The translations under genes and the position numbers were made by a program. Of a stretch of 64,000 nucleotides of DNA, positions 23,262-35,038 are shown one piece after another (the first letter of the stretch is position 1; the number at the start of each line of letters is the position of its first letter). Where the stretch lies: NCBI RefSeq assembly GCF_016859285.1, contig NC_053401.1, forward strand, positions 8,408,469-8,472,468. Direction: 5' to 3'. Source of the stretch: Xiphias gladius (taxonomy: Eukaryota > Chordata > Actinopteri > Istiophoriformes > Xiphiidae). The notes below the pieces were generated by a model that ran no database searches, was not told the DNA's origin, and saw only the letters and a list, made by a program, of their open reading frames with translations.

Positions 23262-23532
23262 TCCACTTTAGATAAGCTCATCAGCTGAACTTCATCTTTT
23301 AAGCTTGACAGCAGTTCGATCGCATGAGCGACACCATCCTTCATGTCGACTTCAACGTGCTCTGCATCTCTGGTCCAAAGTGAAGACAGGATTTCAATCT
23401 ATATTAAGGTCTTTACACAAGTCCAGTACTGATTTCACTGTTGTCTTCAAACACTGAAAATCAAATGTCCAAAAGTGATCAAAAGTAGTTTTCTTCCGAA
23501 GTTTTAGCTTTTTCTTTTTGGTCAGTGTGTCT

Positions 23533-23620
23533 TCACTTGCAACAGGCTTTCTTCTTTATGGGCTGAGCACTAAGGATGACTGTTGTGTCTCTCACCCTGT
23601 CCTCCTGCTCCATTAGCACC
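23533..23620 (-). CDS. cracr2a: cracr2a coding exon 17 (terminal)
   Basis: Encodes the variable tail ending KKKACCK, a basic patch plus cysteines for geranylgeranylation, then TGA. Confidence 0.93.
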
Positions 23621-25636
23621 CTGAGTAAAGAGAGACAAAAAGAGAGGATACTGCATGAGCCAATGGTGTAACCACCCTGAATCAATTTCCTGACAAAAGG
23701 TTTAAGTACAATAGACCGTCTACTCCTCAGTCGTTTTATCGTGCACCTGATGACTGGTGTGCAGTGTGTGTATATGTTTCTTTTCTTTGATAGTTGCTTT
23801 TATATTACACACCGACTTGATGCACAGCCGTGATCTTACCTGGCCAGGTGCGTCAGGGACCGTGGCACATTCTTGCCTGTGTAGGCGCTGACTTCAAAGA
23901 ACATCACCTTTTTTTCCTACACAGGATACGTAGACATAGACAGGTTAGAACCGTCGGCAATCGCATATTCGTGTTGGGATTACAAGAGAATTTGAAAGGA
24001 TGACCCGGATCAACAACATGAGCAGTTTCATTGGGGTTGCAGTCATTGCACTTGATGTGATTTTGTGTGAAGGCAGAAAGCAATAAAAACACATTAAAAA
24101 AAATCATTCTATGTCAATCATCCATGAGCTTCGAATTACACTCACATTAGCCAGTTGCTCAGCCTCTTTAAATGTCACCTCCCTGTCTCCCTCCATGTCC
24201 ATTTTGTTGCCAAGGAGGAGGATGGGGATCCCTTCTCCTGCAGCTTCCTGAAAAAGAGATGTCCCGTGATTTAGTGTTGTATTTCCCTCAAGATCGGGGA
24301 TTTGCCAGAGACAGGAAAAAAAAAAAAAAAAAAAAAAAAAAAAAGCGTGGTCAAAACCAATGAAGCAGAGGTCGATATATCCTGACTTTTTAGTTGGTAG
24401 TGTGGTTCAAGCTCCAAAGTCACTGGATCCTACTCATGATACCACTCAACAGCATGGTTTTGACATTTAAAATCAGTAAAGTGCTCCTTTAAGATTTAAG
24501 GATAATTAAAATGTTAGACTAATGTTCAACACTACAAGTCGTAAATTCAAGAGAGACCACAAATGAAAGATGTACAGTACATATAAAGTACAATTAAAAA
24601 GCGGTCGGTGTTTGACAAATAAACCACTCTAATCTCCCAACTCTACTCCTGAAGGAAATGAGAGTTGCAGAGGACCTCTAGGGGTCAAAGGTCAGACCTG
24701 GACATTGGTGAGCCAGGGTTGCACGGCCTTGAAGCTCTCCTCCACTGTGACGTCGTACATCACCACCACACCGTCGGCTTTGCGAAAGAACTGCTTGGTT
24801 ATGCTGCAGTACCTGCGTCAACGACAGGGTTCCAGTGTCAGCCCCTTTGACTTACCGTGCACGACTATTAGTATACGTGTTCCAAGCGCAACTGAATACT
24901 ACTGCTGTAAAAATTTATAGAAGAGATATTTAAAACAGTGTAACAAAAGCGACTTTCTTCAGTCAATCCATTAAGCTTACTTCATAACAGGACATGGAAA
25001 TCCACTTTAGTTATTCAACCGAGGAAAAATACATACACTTGAAGTAATATTACTTATTAGTTTACTGTACTTATTTTAAATACTTCTGGAGGAATTATAG
25101 GCTTAAAGTAGTACAGTGAAAAATTTAAGTACGCTAAAAGTGTTATTGTTACTGTTATTGTTCATACACTCTTTCTTTGGATATGTAGCAATTGGTAAAC
25201 AATAATAACAAGAATTTCAATGACTATGTGTTGATTTCGGCTTTATTTTCTCAGTGAACTCGCAAATCCAAGTTGTGTTTTTTGGTTAAAATACCCTATG
25301 GCTTCAGTTGTTTTGTGTCTAAAGAATAAAAATATAAAACTTACCTCTCTTGACCCGCTGTGTCCCAAAGCTGCATGGCTACCTGCATGTTGTCCAGGGT
25401 TAATGTCTTCACACTGTAGTCAATACCTGATCAAGACACGACAAAGTTCAACATAATATAACCAGGATTCATTCCTAATTTCTTAGTTGAGGGATTTTTG
25501 CTTAGTGTCATTGTGCGAATTTTAAAATATGTTGCTACACTTGTCATGTTTAACTCAAATTTGATTACAGTAATTGTTTTTTGACAGCGCAACAAAGGCA
25601 AAAAAAATGGCCACTGGGGGGGTCTAGTGAGGCGTG

Positions 25637-25708
<72 letters not shown>

Positions 25709-28700
25709 GGCCTCATTTCAGGTTGAACAAAGTGGAGATAACAAGTCTCGAGTAAGGATTGGGAAGGATGAAAGCAAAGAGAAAAATTCATCAGAGGTGA
25801 CATAATCTGCAGTACAATATGTGCCAGGGCTCTTAGACAGGCAGTGTGACTTCACAAGCCCTTTCATGTGATGCTAAGTCTCCCTCTTCTGTGTTAGCAT
25901 CCACAAACACACACACACACGCACGCGCCATCCCGTTTTTTTTCAAGACAGCCTCTGACAGTTTTCTGCACATACATACAATGCAATATTATTACAGTGT
26001 CTTTCTTCTCACCCACAGTAGCAGTGGTGGAAGGGTGGAAACGGCCCTCACAGAAGGAACGCAGCAGGGATGTCTTGCCTACGCTGGAGTTCCCGACCAG
26101 GACCACCTTAAACAGGCGGTCCGGGGCAAACAGTGCTCCTTCGTTTGTCTTCTGAAGGTGATTAAAAAAAAAAAAAAAAACAGGCAAGGGAGAGAGACAG
26201 AGACGGATCAAACTCTGTAAATGAACTGCTCTTTTCAAGATTTTTTTCTGTGTCACTTTAAAGCACCAAAGCTGTGGACGTACGTGCTGAGTCTCCCTCC
26301 CGACAGGCTGCCCTCTTGAGGACGTGGGCGTTTTTTTTGTTTGGGCAAGGCGGGATTTCCTCGCCGGTGGAGCTTCTGCCGACACTGGAACGTGACTGGA
26401 GGTTGGGGTGGCAGAGAGGTCTGCTGCCATGACAACACTAGAGTCGATGTCGCTCTGTGCGTCGTCTTCCTCCTCCTCGTCCTCCTCGTCTTCCTCCTCA
26501 CTGAGCTGGTGCATCAAGGGCTGGGGCCCGCCTTGGAGCAGGTGGGGTAGGTGATCCTCCTCGATGGAGATGACTCGACGGAGGGGCCACCCATCAGGAG
26601 GGGCGTCCAGCACCTCCTCTTCTACCCCTGTTTTCTTCTCAACTTCCACTTTCTTCCCTCTTTCTCTGTCTTTCGCCGTCACCCTCCTAGCGGCAGCCAT
26701 CTTGCTGGGGGCCTTTTTGGCCTTTGCCTTCACATCGTGCACTTTGGGCGGAGCAGGGTTGGCGCAGCCGTTGGCTAAACCGGAGTTCTTCTTCGCCGCA
26801 GGGGGTTGCTGACACGCAGGGGCGCTAATGGTGGTGGTGGCGGAGGAGGTAGTGGTGGTGGCATCATCCTCACTACAGGAGGAGGAAGCAACAAACACGA
26901 TTTGAAGGTGCTCTATAGGCAAGGCCTCCAGAGACTGGTAGGACCCATCCACCAACAGTGGGGCTCTTTGGAAACAGAGGAGAAACAGAGGATATGCTGG
27001 ATCAATTCACTGGACTGAGATGAAGATCTGGAGGCCAAAGTGCTCAAATGTTTCAGATTTTAGTGTTATCTAGATGAAAATGGGAATTTAGTTGATTTTC
27101 GTAAGTGTATAGAATCAGATATCCTCTGTTTTTCCTCCTTTGATACATGATTTTCACATCACACCGAAGAGGAAAATACTTCCTTGCCACACGGACACAC
27201 AAACAATCTGACAGGGGTGATTTGTTTTAAAAGAGTATCGGGATGATAAATAAGTCACCTTTTTGCCGGCTGGCTGGAGTCATCATATAAGTTGGCGAGG
27301 CCCGCTCTCTGCTTCTGCTTCTTTCTGAGTGACGTTCGAGGCTTGTTTAAACAAAAGGGGATGTATTACACAGCTTTTTTGTAATCAGTCAGGTAATGCC
27401 ATAATAGATAACCACTGCAATGCAGTCACAGGAAATAGCATTGACTTACTACACCGAAGCATATGTCTCGCTCATCCTTTAGATGTTTGTTCATCTCTCT
27501 GAAGTTAAAGAGAAGAGAAGAAAATTGGAATCCTCTCGATGAAAAAGCGCACTGAAAAGTGGGGAAAGTGTTTTATATCCGCCCCACCTGAGTCTTTGAA
27601 AATCCTTTAACTTACTTTGGAATCTGATTTGTGACGCTCACCAATTAGGGACTGAACCAGCAGCCAAAATGATTAATACCAACCACTACCCAGGTTTGAC
27701 AAGAGCTCATGGGATGTCCTCATTCGTACCTGAGGAGGTCCAGCTGCTTCATGAGACTTTGCTTTTCTCTCTGCAGTCCCTCGGTTACTCTGTACATTTC
27801 CCTGAAACAAGACAAGAGTCACAGACAAACACTCATTTCTCACTAAAAGTCCAAGTGAGTGTGTGTTTGTAGCTTTGCGAACCTAATCACTGTTTTAAGG
27901 GTTTATTTAAAGTTAAAGCTTTGTTTCTGATTAAGGTAAAGATAAGTACTGAGTTGGCACATCTCGGATATAGTTAGGAATTAACTGTAGTGAGGAAACA
28001 CTCTTAGATAAATGTTGACACAAATGAGTTTGTATACTCACATCTCTTTCTCCTGGTGCAGCCGGGCGGCCTGCTCCTGCAGCATGGCCAGCTGTTCCTG
28101 GGCCAGTGCCAGATCCTGGCTGGTGCTCTCCAGCGCTCGGGACAGCTCGTCGTTGGTCATCTTCAGCTTGACGTTCTCCACGTGGCTCTCCTGCTTCTCG
28201 CTGCTCAGCTCGCTGCACTGGAGCTCTAACTGGAGGGGGAAGTGTTCGCAGGAATGAAAATGCACTAATGCTGGGTGAGCGCGCGTCGGGCGTATCGGGA
28301 GAAAAGGAACAGTTTAAATCCCCTCCCCACAACACATGTTAAGGAGGCAAAGATTAATACCACAGTTGAACTTTTCCATTGTTGCACACGTTCTGATTTT
28401 ATGAACATTAAGTGGACTTTTCTTTTTTACAGTAATGGATCTATCTCGTAACATTTTATTTCAGTGTAATATTTCAGTTCCTATTAACGGTTTGAACTGG
28501 CACCTCAGGACAGGAACATTATCCATCTTGTGTTATTGTCTTTTGTCATTTCTTACATTATTATACATGAATCTGCATATCAATTGCACCAAGCTATTTT
28601 CCAATTAAATATAGCATCTAAATCTTTTGTCAATGGATGCCGCCCGAGTTTACCTCGAGTCACGCCGTGCTGTATATCTCCACTCACCCCTTTCTGTTTC

Positions 28701-29385
28701 TGGAAAAGCTGCTCCAGCTCTCTCTCCTTTGAAAACAGCTGGTGCTCCAGGTCCTGGCTGCGCAGCTGAAGACGCTCAGAGTCCTGCATGGCCAGGAGAA
28801 GAGAAGGTTGAAGGTCTCAAGGTTCAAGAGTGGCACGTGATTAGGGTTAAAAATCCTGCCAAAAACGATGCCAACATTTTTGCAAAGAAGAGGAAATGAT
28901 TTAGTTACACATCGAGCACTTGTACCTTTAGTAGCAGCCTGTCTTTCTCATTTTTGATCTGTGCCTCCATCTCTTCATATAAATGACGGATCTCATCGTC
29001 ATGTGTTGCAGCCTTCCTGCAAAGAGGGACAGTACTAGATGTAAGGGATGTAAAAAGTAATAATGTGGATGTCAAACTGGTGAAAGACACACAGTATGAC
29101 ATAATATCCTAACATCTAGGAACAGAATGGCATTGTTGTCTAGGCTGAGCTTAAGGTTGAATTATTCCCCCTGTATTTGTGATTACATGTAAATACTTAA
29201 ACGCACACACACATGCATTTTTCAAAAGAATACTGAGTGGCATTTACATCCCCTCTGACAATTGTTAAGACCAAAATCAGCCAATTAGTGAAGTCTAGAG
29301 CAGTAACAAGCTGGTACACAGTACCATGCAGTGCCATGGGAAAACCACCATATGCACATTTTACATCATTACATTAACACAATCT

Positions 29386-29437
<52 letters not shown>

Positions 29438-31700
29438 ACATCTGCAATTTGACATGATCTCAATAGTCATCAAGCATGTTGCTCTGCATATTATGGGAGT
29501 AAAGCTATTGATATACCGACCAAAATATATTATACTTCTCACTGCCTTTCATGTCCCCTCAGACAGAGTATTAATGGGTTTCCACACCAGCAGAAGGTGG
29601 TCAGACCTCAGACTGTGCCTCCAGATTAGTGGTCATTTGACACGGATAAAGGGGTTTGCTCTATAGAGAATTACAGGTAAATCCATGCAAAACAATCTCC
29701 GGCTGCAGGCCCGGCATGGGACAGTAACATAAACACAAACCCACCATTATGTCACCCTTTCGTTAGGTGGCTACGGAGAGAGAAGAACGTGCGCATTATG
29801 GTGTATCAGGTACAGTGCTTAAATGCTTTAGGTGTTAGAACCCATTTAGAAATGTGGCTTTTTACCCCAGTGTACACACTCACTGTTACTGCAGTAAATA
29901 AACACCCAATTTCTCAATCCTTGCCTTTCTATCCGATTCTCCTTCCTGCATATAATGTGTTAATGTTTTCCTTGCCTATTCATTCCTTTCCTTCTTCTCG
30001 TCCTCTGTTTTTTCTTTTCATATCCCCCTTTTCATACTTAGAGGCAAGAAAAAGCTTGTGAAAGAGTAGAACGCCACAGTCGGAGAGAAGATAGTTTTTT
30101 TTTTTTCAATTTTTTTTAGCCAAGAGTGCATGTGTGTTCCTTCCTAGTACCTCTGGAGGGCGCTCTCCATCTCCTTCTTTTCCTGGTGGGCCTCTTTTAT
30201 TTGGTGGGTGACCCTGGCCAGGAACTCCTCAAAATTGGACAGGAGGTGGGGCTCATCCCGTCGGAGCTGGGCCCAAAGACTGCGCACCTCGCCTGGACTG
30301 AGGAAAAGCGAGAGCCGAAAACGCAGTGAGGGAGATGGGTCAAATTAGAACCACATCCCGCACAGCACTCACACCGCATGTAAGACTCAAAGAAGAAAAA
30401 GAAAAGAAATGTTTTTTAAAAACCCAGAAATGTGTGTAAAGGGTTTTAAGTGAATACACTCACTCCTCAAACACATTACTGGCTCCCAGGCTTTCCAGCA
30501 GCATACAGAAGTGCCTCTCCTCCTCGTCTTCACCTCCTGACAGCTTGGCCTCCCACTGGCTCTGGTAAAGGGCCTCCTTGGCCCTAAACATAGGGTTGGG
30601 GGCCTGATTTTGCTCATCGGTGACAGAGATCCTTCGGCCGTGCAGGAACTGACCTGAGGTAGACCAGCATGGAACGATAGCCTTAGCTTTAGCTTGAAAG
30701 TAAATTTCCAAAACATATCATACGGTAAATGTAAATGACAGGTACTCTAAAGATAATAATTAAAATGATAAAAGGTAAACAATCTTTTAATGTGTAACTT
30801 ATATTACTGAGGCAGTTCATGACTCGTTTCTACTTGTTTTACTGTTACACGGCATTTGAGCGCGAATTTTTATCCTGTAATTCTCATTTATGGCCAACGT
30901 TGCCTCTGTTTAGCAAAAGTTACATAGTCTCACATGAAACAAATGGCATATGATGATTATTATTTCTTTTGAAAGGGGCTATCTGCATTACGAGTCCACC
31001 CCTCACTTTGTGTCAAGGTTCGACCTGACGCCACATTTGAACGTTATTTGTTCCAGGTTTGATAGATAGAATGCCGTTTTGAGCTGCAGATCAAAGTGAG
31101 CCGTGTGATGCGGGGCAAAGGCCTCTGACAACAGGAAACCCACTGAATCCAGAGGAGAATGCCTCCAGTGTGAGGTAACCACTGCGGTCTGTATCCAGAG
31201 AGTCGAACACGTCCTCCAGCTCCTCGGCAGACAGAGGCAGCTCTCTGTGGAGCCTCTGCAAGGAAAATATAAACACACAGGACATTTAAATGCTGAGCTG
31301 ATCTGCACAAGATTACAGAGATATGATACATAGTCGACTCTGGACATGGCTATGAGTTAGATTTTAAGTAACATTTATGAAACTACAATTAGTATCTAAA
31401 TGAATTGATTTCACATAAAAACCTGGAGCCTTAAATCTGCCATATCTGGCTCTGTGGGAAGTCTAGCTGAAGCACACCTTCCACAGAAAAAGCACAAGCG
31501 CAAAGTGGCTGCTTTATGTGTCACTACACAGAGCTTTTCTTGGAAGCCCTCAACACAAACAACAGCAACAAAAGGCATGAAGCTCAAAAGAGCCCAGTCC
31601 TAATTAACTGACAGCGCAGCTCGGAGATTGTTAGTGCTTAGAAGAGGTTTGTGTGTGTGCGTTGTTCCTGCCTGAGTTCTTAATTTCCGCTAGTGAAATG

Positions 31701-31742
<42 letters not shown>

Positions 31743-32890
31743 GAGAGAGCGAGTGAGCTGAACCTTCTCGCATAAACATTTCCATCAATAGCGCTACTCT
31801 GCCACCTTACTGGCTGTTTGAGTGTGTTGAGTGGGTGAAGTGCTTCATAAACAATGGTGTTATAACATGGAGAGAAAAAAAAAAAAAAAAAAAAAAAAAT
31901 CTCTGAATTGAGAGAAAGCGGCAACTATGACACCAAATAGTTTCCTACTTGCCATTCACCGTCATTATAGCACCACAGGACACAAAATTATGCCGCTGGT
32001 AAAAGCACGTCCTCTCGGCCTATTGTTCTTAGTGGAGTCCTGATGAATTTGCAGAGAATCCATGCATTTTAAGAGAAAGACTGAGAGACATGAAAGGATG
32101 AGTGTGTCTAGGAAAGACGAACCTCAAAAAAAAAAAGTCTTATACTTTAAAGGTAATATAAAATCACTTAGAACTGAAACAATTAGTTGCTCAGACGATC
32201 ACTGGAAAACTTCAAGAACTACAACACTGATAATCACTTGATTGTTTAAGTCGTTGTTCAAGGAAAAAAGCAGGTTCTTGCTTCACAAAGGCGAAGAATT
32301 TCAACTTTTTGTGGTCTTTAATAATTGTAAACTGAATATTGTCAGAACTTGTTCGGACAAAATGAGCAATTTGAAGACATCACCTTGAGCTCCACCAACT
32401 TGTGATGGGCAATTCTTTTATGATTGTCTGAACTTTGATAAACCAAATGACTAGTTGACAGCAGATTAAAGGGGAGAGCTGCCTATTGTACATATCAAAC
32501 TCTTTTAAGAGGTCTTGGGGAGTACTACTACATATGTGAAAACATTTGTATAAAGCCTTTTTGTTGTTCCGAAAGGAGCTGTGCGAAATACGATAAGTTG
32601 CCTCAATTGATTTGATCATTTGAGTCCGCATCGCTCCGTTTGGAGCTCCAGTAGCGGGCAGACTTTACAAATGTCCTCTTAACGTTAGTCACTCAAACCC
32701 CCTCTCAAACCTAGGACACACACACTCCTTTTCTAACCCTCATATCGGTGCGGGTAATGAAGCCTTTGCCCTCCACGTCGCAGGTCTGGAAGAACTCCTT
32801 GGTCTTGTCCAGCAGGGTAATGCGACCCCAGTCCGAACCCCTCCTCTCTGGGTTCCGTCCAGAGCCATTCACCCTGCTCTCCTCCTCCAT
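23533..32890 (-). CDS. cracr2a: CRACR2A-like large Rab GTPase: EF-hands, coiled coil, Rab domain
   Basis: Seventeen coding exons, from 5': 32738-32890, 31144-31255, 30464-30653, 30151-30297, 28926-29016, 28688-28783, 28042-28229, 27730-27801, 27450-27498, 27259-27341, 26284-26965, 26013-26151, 25345-25426, 24698-24812, 24146-24247, 23840-23916, 23533-23620. They sum to 2466 nt in one frame, 821 aa. EF-hand loops lie at 38-49 and 72-83, a coiled coil at about 200-395, a disordered basic/acidic region at 394-621, and a Rab GTPase after that: P-loop GNSSVGKT 641-648, WDTAGQER 688-695, NKMD 747-750, SAY 777-779, and a C-terminal CCK for prenylation. In mammals CRACR2A regulates store-operated calcium entry and vesicle traffic in T cells. 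The start is the first ATG after an in-frame stop. The second EF loop has Ala at position 12. The close relative RASEF is less likely given synteny with prmt8. Confidence 0.95.
23840..23916 (-). CDS. cracr2a: cracr2a coding exon 16
   Basis: Encodes [20 protein letters not shown] and on, with the SAY form of the SAK motif. Confidence 0.95.
24146..24247 (-). CDS. cracr2a: cracr2a coding exon 15
   Basis: Encodes the NKMD guanine-specificity motif (residues 747-750). Confidence 0.95.
24698..24812 (-). CDS. cracr2a: cracr2a coding exon 14
   Basis: Encodes [20 protein letters not shown] and the following helix. Confidence 0.95.
25345..25426 (-). CDS. cracr2a: cracr2a coding exon 13
   Basis: Encodes [20 protein letters not shown] and the DTAGQE switch II motif. 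Confidence 0.95.
25639..25706. repeat. (CA)n microsatellite
   Basis: A pure CA run of about 68 bases in a cracr2a intron. Confidence 0.95.
26013..26151 (-). CDS. cracr2a: cracr2a coding exon 12
   Basis: Encodes the start of the Rab fold with the P-loop and switch I. Confidence 0.95.
26284..26965 (-). CDS. cracr2a: cracr2a coding exon 11 (long disordered exon)
   Basis: A 682-nt exon for residues 394-621: Ser/Thr-rich, then Lys/Ala-rich (468-505), then a run of Asp/Glu (550-562). The short motifs [14 protein letters not shown] and [11 protein letters not shown] resemble the mammalian protein as I remember it. Confidence 0.88.
27259..27341 (-). CDS. cracr2a: cracr2a coding exon 10
   Basis: Encodes [20 protein letters not shown] and on. 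An AG at 27325-27326 has better sequence, but only the acceptor before 27341 keeps frame with exon 9. Confidence 0.75.
27450..27498 (-). CDS. cracr2a: cracr2a coding exon 9
   Basis: Encodes [17 protein letters not shown], 49 nt, the end of the coiled coil. Confidence 0.85.
27730..27801 (-). CDS. cracr2a: cracr2a coding exon 8
   Basis: Encodes [20 protein letters not shown], coiled coil. Confidence 0.92.
28042..28229 (-). CDS. cracr2a: cracr2a coding exon 7
   Basis: Encodes 62 residues of heptad-rich coiled coil ending RLHQEKEM. Confidence 0.93.
28688..28783 (-). CDS. cracr2a: cracr2a coding exon 6
   Basis: Encodes [20 protein letters not shown] and on, coiled coil. Phase 0 at both ends. 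Confidence 0.93.
28926..29016 (-). CDS. cracr2a: cracr2a coding exon 5
   Basis: Encodes [20 protein letters not shown], coiled coil closely matching mammalian CRACR2A. Confidence 0.93.
29388..29440. repeat. (CA)n microsatellite
   Basis: About 50 bases of CA units in cracr2a intron 4. Confidence 0.95.
30151..30297 (-). CDS. cracr2a: cracr2a coding exon 4
   Basis: Encodes [19 protein letters not shown] and the lead-in to the coiled coil. Confidence 0.92.
30464..30653 (-). CDS. cracr2a: cracr2a coding exon 3
   Basis: Encodes [10 protein letters not shown] through LGASNVFE, an acidic linker ([10 protein letters not shown]) after the EF-hands. Confidence 0.9.
31144..31255 (-). CDS. cracr2a: cracr2a coding exon 2
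   Basis: Encodes [17 protein letters not shown] and the second EF loop. The donor used is GTGGGT, which alone keeps frame with exon 3. Confidence 0.9.
31704..31739. repeat. (GT)n microsatellite
   Basis: About 36 bases of GT units in cracr2a intron 1. Confidence 0.95.
32155..32400. repeat. Copy of a teleost foldback-type repeat (TTGAAGACATCACCTTG family)
   Basis: Shares ordered phrases with 37640-37920 and with the split copy at 44120-44650: an AT-rich left end, GACAAAATGAGCAATTTG here versus GACAAAACAAGCAATTTG at 37640-37920, and CATCACCTTGAGCTC here versus GTCACCTTGGGCTC at 44120-44650. Class unassigned. Confidence 0.55.
32738..32890 (-). CDS. cracr2a: cracr2a coding exon 1
   Basis: Encodes residues 1-51 with the first EF loop [12 protein letters not shown]. 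An AG acceptor near 32968 suggests a separate 5' untranslated exon. Confidence 0.9.
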
Positions 32891-34873
32891 GTCTGGGACT
32901 CTTTTAAGGGGACACTTGAGCGGCACGAGGTGTTAAGCAGCACGTACTTCAGCGGCAGTCGGGACTGGAAGCAGACATCAGGCCTCTTCACTGGCCGTGT
33001 GTCCTGTGATCCGAGGCTCTCGCGGTCGCCGTGACAACAGAGACAGGAAGTAGCATCAGGTGATGAGGTCACCGATAACATAAATACACTCAAACCTGGT
33101 TGCAAGCTCCTGTGAGACAGAGGGAAATATTACAAATACGTTGGTCAAACTTAAAACCTCTTACTACAGCAGTGGGAAGGCATAGTATTGAAACTAGTGG
33201 TAAAATGTTGGGTTACACAAGCAATCAGAGCATTAATGCAATAGTGCCACACCTGTTACAACTATACAGCACTTCCCTTTTTGAATAAGCCTGGAACAAG
33301 CAACTCACAGAGGTATGGAAACACAGTGTAAAGGATTATCTTAATACCCTGCCATACAGAACACATGACGGAATAATGCCTGGAAGACCTCAAGAGCCGT
33401 TACCAAGGGGCTGAATTCAAAACTGTATAATGCATCTCCCCTTGTGCTCTCACAGTGGTTTTTTTGTTTTCATCCCAACTTCATGACTCAAACGAGGTTT
33501 GAAGTACGGTCTTGTTTGTTGCATCCAGAGCTGGAGTGCAGTCTCTCTTGTCAGAGTCCAATGGTGTAACAATCGCCGCAGTAAGTGAGAGATGAGAGAC
33601 AGATGCGAGATTCTGAAGTCAACTAAACTCTTCCAATGGAAAAGTTTGTTTTAGTAGGGACTCCGCGTCACAATTCAAACCATTACGAATTGAAAATGTT
33701 TAATAACACTCATCCTTGTGTCCTCAAGTGGATTTTGTCTTTTTGAGTGCAAGCAAATGCCCTTTATCGCCTCTACCACATGTATTTTACCCTGTGCAGT
33801 AAAACTCACTGTGAAGGAACAGTTATACTCATCTAAATGAGTATGATAAGTATGATAAATATGAGTATGATAAATATGAGAAGTTTAGGCCTTGCTTTAT
33901 AGCATGTTAAAAACCCACGGCAAATCATTTGTTCTACCACCCTTCAACTTTAACATACAAATTCCTTCTATAAATAAACCGCAAACAGGAGAAAGGGTCT
34001 TACCTTTTACAAATGAAACGCACGAGAAAGTGAAGCCTTTTTCCGCTCTACTGCATCAACAGAGCAGCGGCCGCGCTCAGTGTTAAGGAAGTCTTGCTTC
34101 AGAGATGAAAGTTAGACAAGTCATTCTGCAACCATGTGATGTCATGAGGAAGCGGCCTTAGGCTTTTCAGGCTGCGTCCACACGCTGCTCCCACTCAGAG
34201 AGAGAGAGAGGGGGCTGCAGAGTGAACTCCTCTGTATGCGGGCTACATGCATGCCACATGTTTACATCGTCCGTAACTACGACGAAGGCAGTATCTTGGA
34301 TGTTAATGCGTTATTGACAGGAGTTTTATCAGGACCTTAAAAGCGGCTGCTTGCAGCTTGGCATGATCACAGTTGGATCAGAAAATTGTTTTTTAAGTTA
34401 TTTGTTAAGGATTTTTACGTGTTAACAAAAACAAAACTAGCTGATCGAATGATTATTTGGATCTTGGCAATTTACTTAAACTGGTATTCACTGCGCATTT
34501 CAAATTTATTTACAGGAAACTCAAACATTTCTTGATTAATAAATGTTATCCCATCTCTTCATATGTTACAATGCCATCTTGTGGTCTGAGGTTAAGTTGG
34601 GCCACAGCATTGGGTTTTCTGGAACAAAATACTGCAAAAAATCACAACATAACAGTGAAAGCACTGATCAAATGAAACAACCACAAGCCTTCATTCCAAG
34701 TGTGGAGGCAAATCAGTCTCAGATTACCGCTCTACATATAAAGGACGACTGAAAAGACTGAGTGAAAGCACAATCCTTATGCACCTCATCAGGGTATTTA
34801 ATAACATAGTCAAGTACAGGCAAGGTCCACTCTTTTGTTCATGAAATCCCCAGAATCCTCTGTGACTCAGGAG
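32891..34873. other. Region between cracr2a and ccdc59
   Basis: Should contain the cracr2a promoter and 5' untranslated exon(s) and the ccdc59 3' end. A short GA-rich run lies at 34197-34211. A minus-strand AATAAA at 34505-34510 could end ccdc59. No gene is recognised. Confidence 0.5.
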
Positions 34874-35038
34874 TCACTTCTCAGTTCCTTGGATCTTCTG
34901 AAGCAAATACTCCATCTGGAGGTTCAGATTCGGCTGCCCTTTCTTGGTCTTTTTGCTCAGCATCTGGAACGCCTCCATCTTTTTCTGTTTGTACCTCTGA
35001 ATGGCTTCTTCTCTCTGCTGCTTGTTATTCAGGTAATC
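34874..35038 (-). CDS. ccdc59: ccdc59 coding exon 4 (terminal)
   Basis: Encodes [20 protein letters not shown] and the conserved end IQGTEK, then TGA. Confidence 0.93.
   Translation of the reverse strand, partial: DYLNNKQQREEAIQRYKQKKMEAFQMLSKKTKKGQPNLNLQMEYLLQKIQGTEK

Larger units (their letters stand above)
22251..23532. other. Convergent 3' region between prmt8 and cracr2a
   Basis: The two stop codons are 1.28 kb apart and the genes face each other. Both 3' untranslated regions must fit here; nothing else is recognised. Confidence 0.6.
23621..32737. other. cracr2a introns
   Basis: Introns run from about 100 bases to 1.5 kb. They hold CA/GT microsatellites, an A tract at 24319-24345, a weak fragment of the AGTACTTTTA-rich repeat at 25015-25150, and a foldback-type repeat near 32155-32400. 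No extra coding exon is seen. Confidence 0.6.

Noticed and set aside
25894-26955. A 353-codon minus-strand open frame read as a single exon
   Set aside because: It runs through the intron between cracr2a exons 11 and 12 and into intron 12. The real coding parts are 26284-26965 and 26013-26151.
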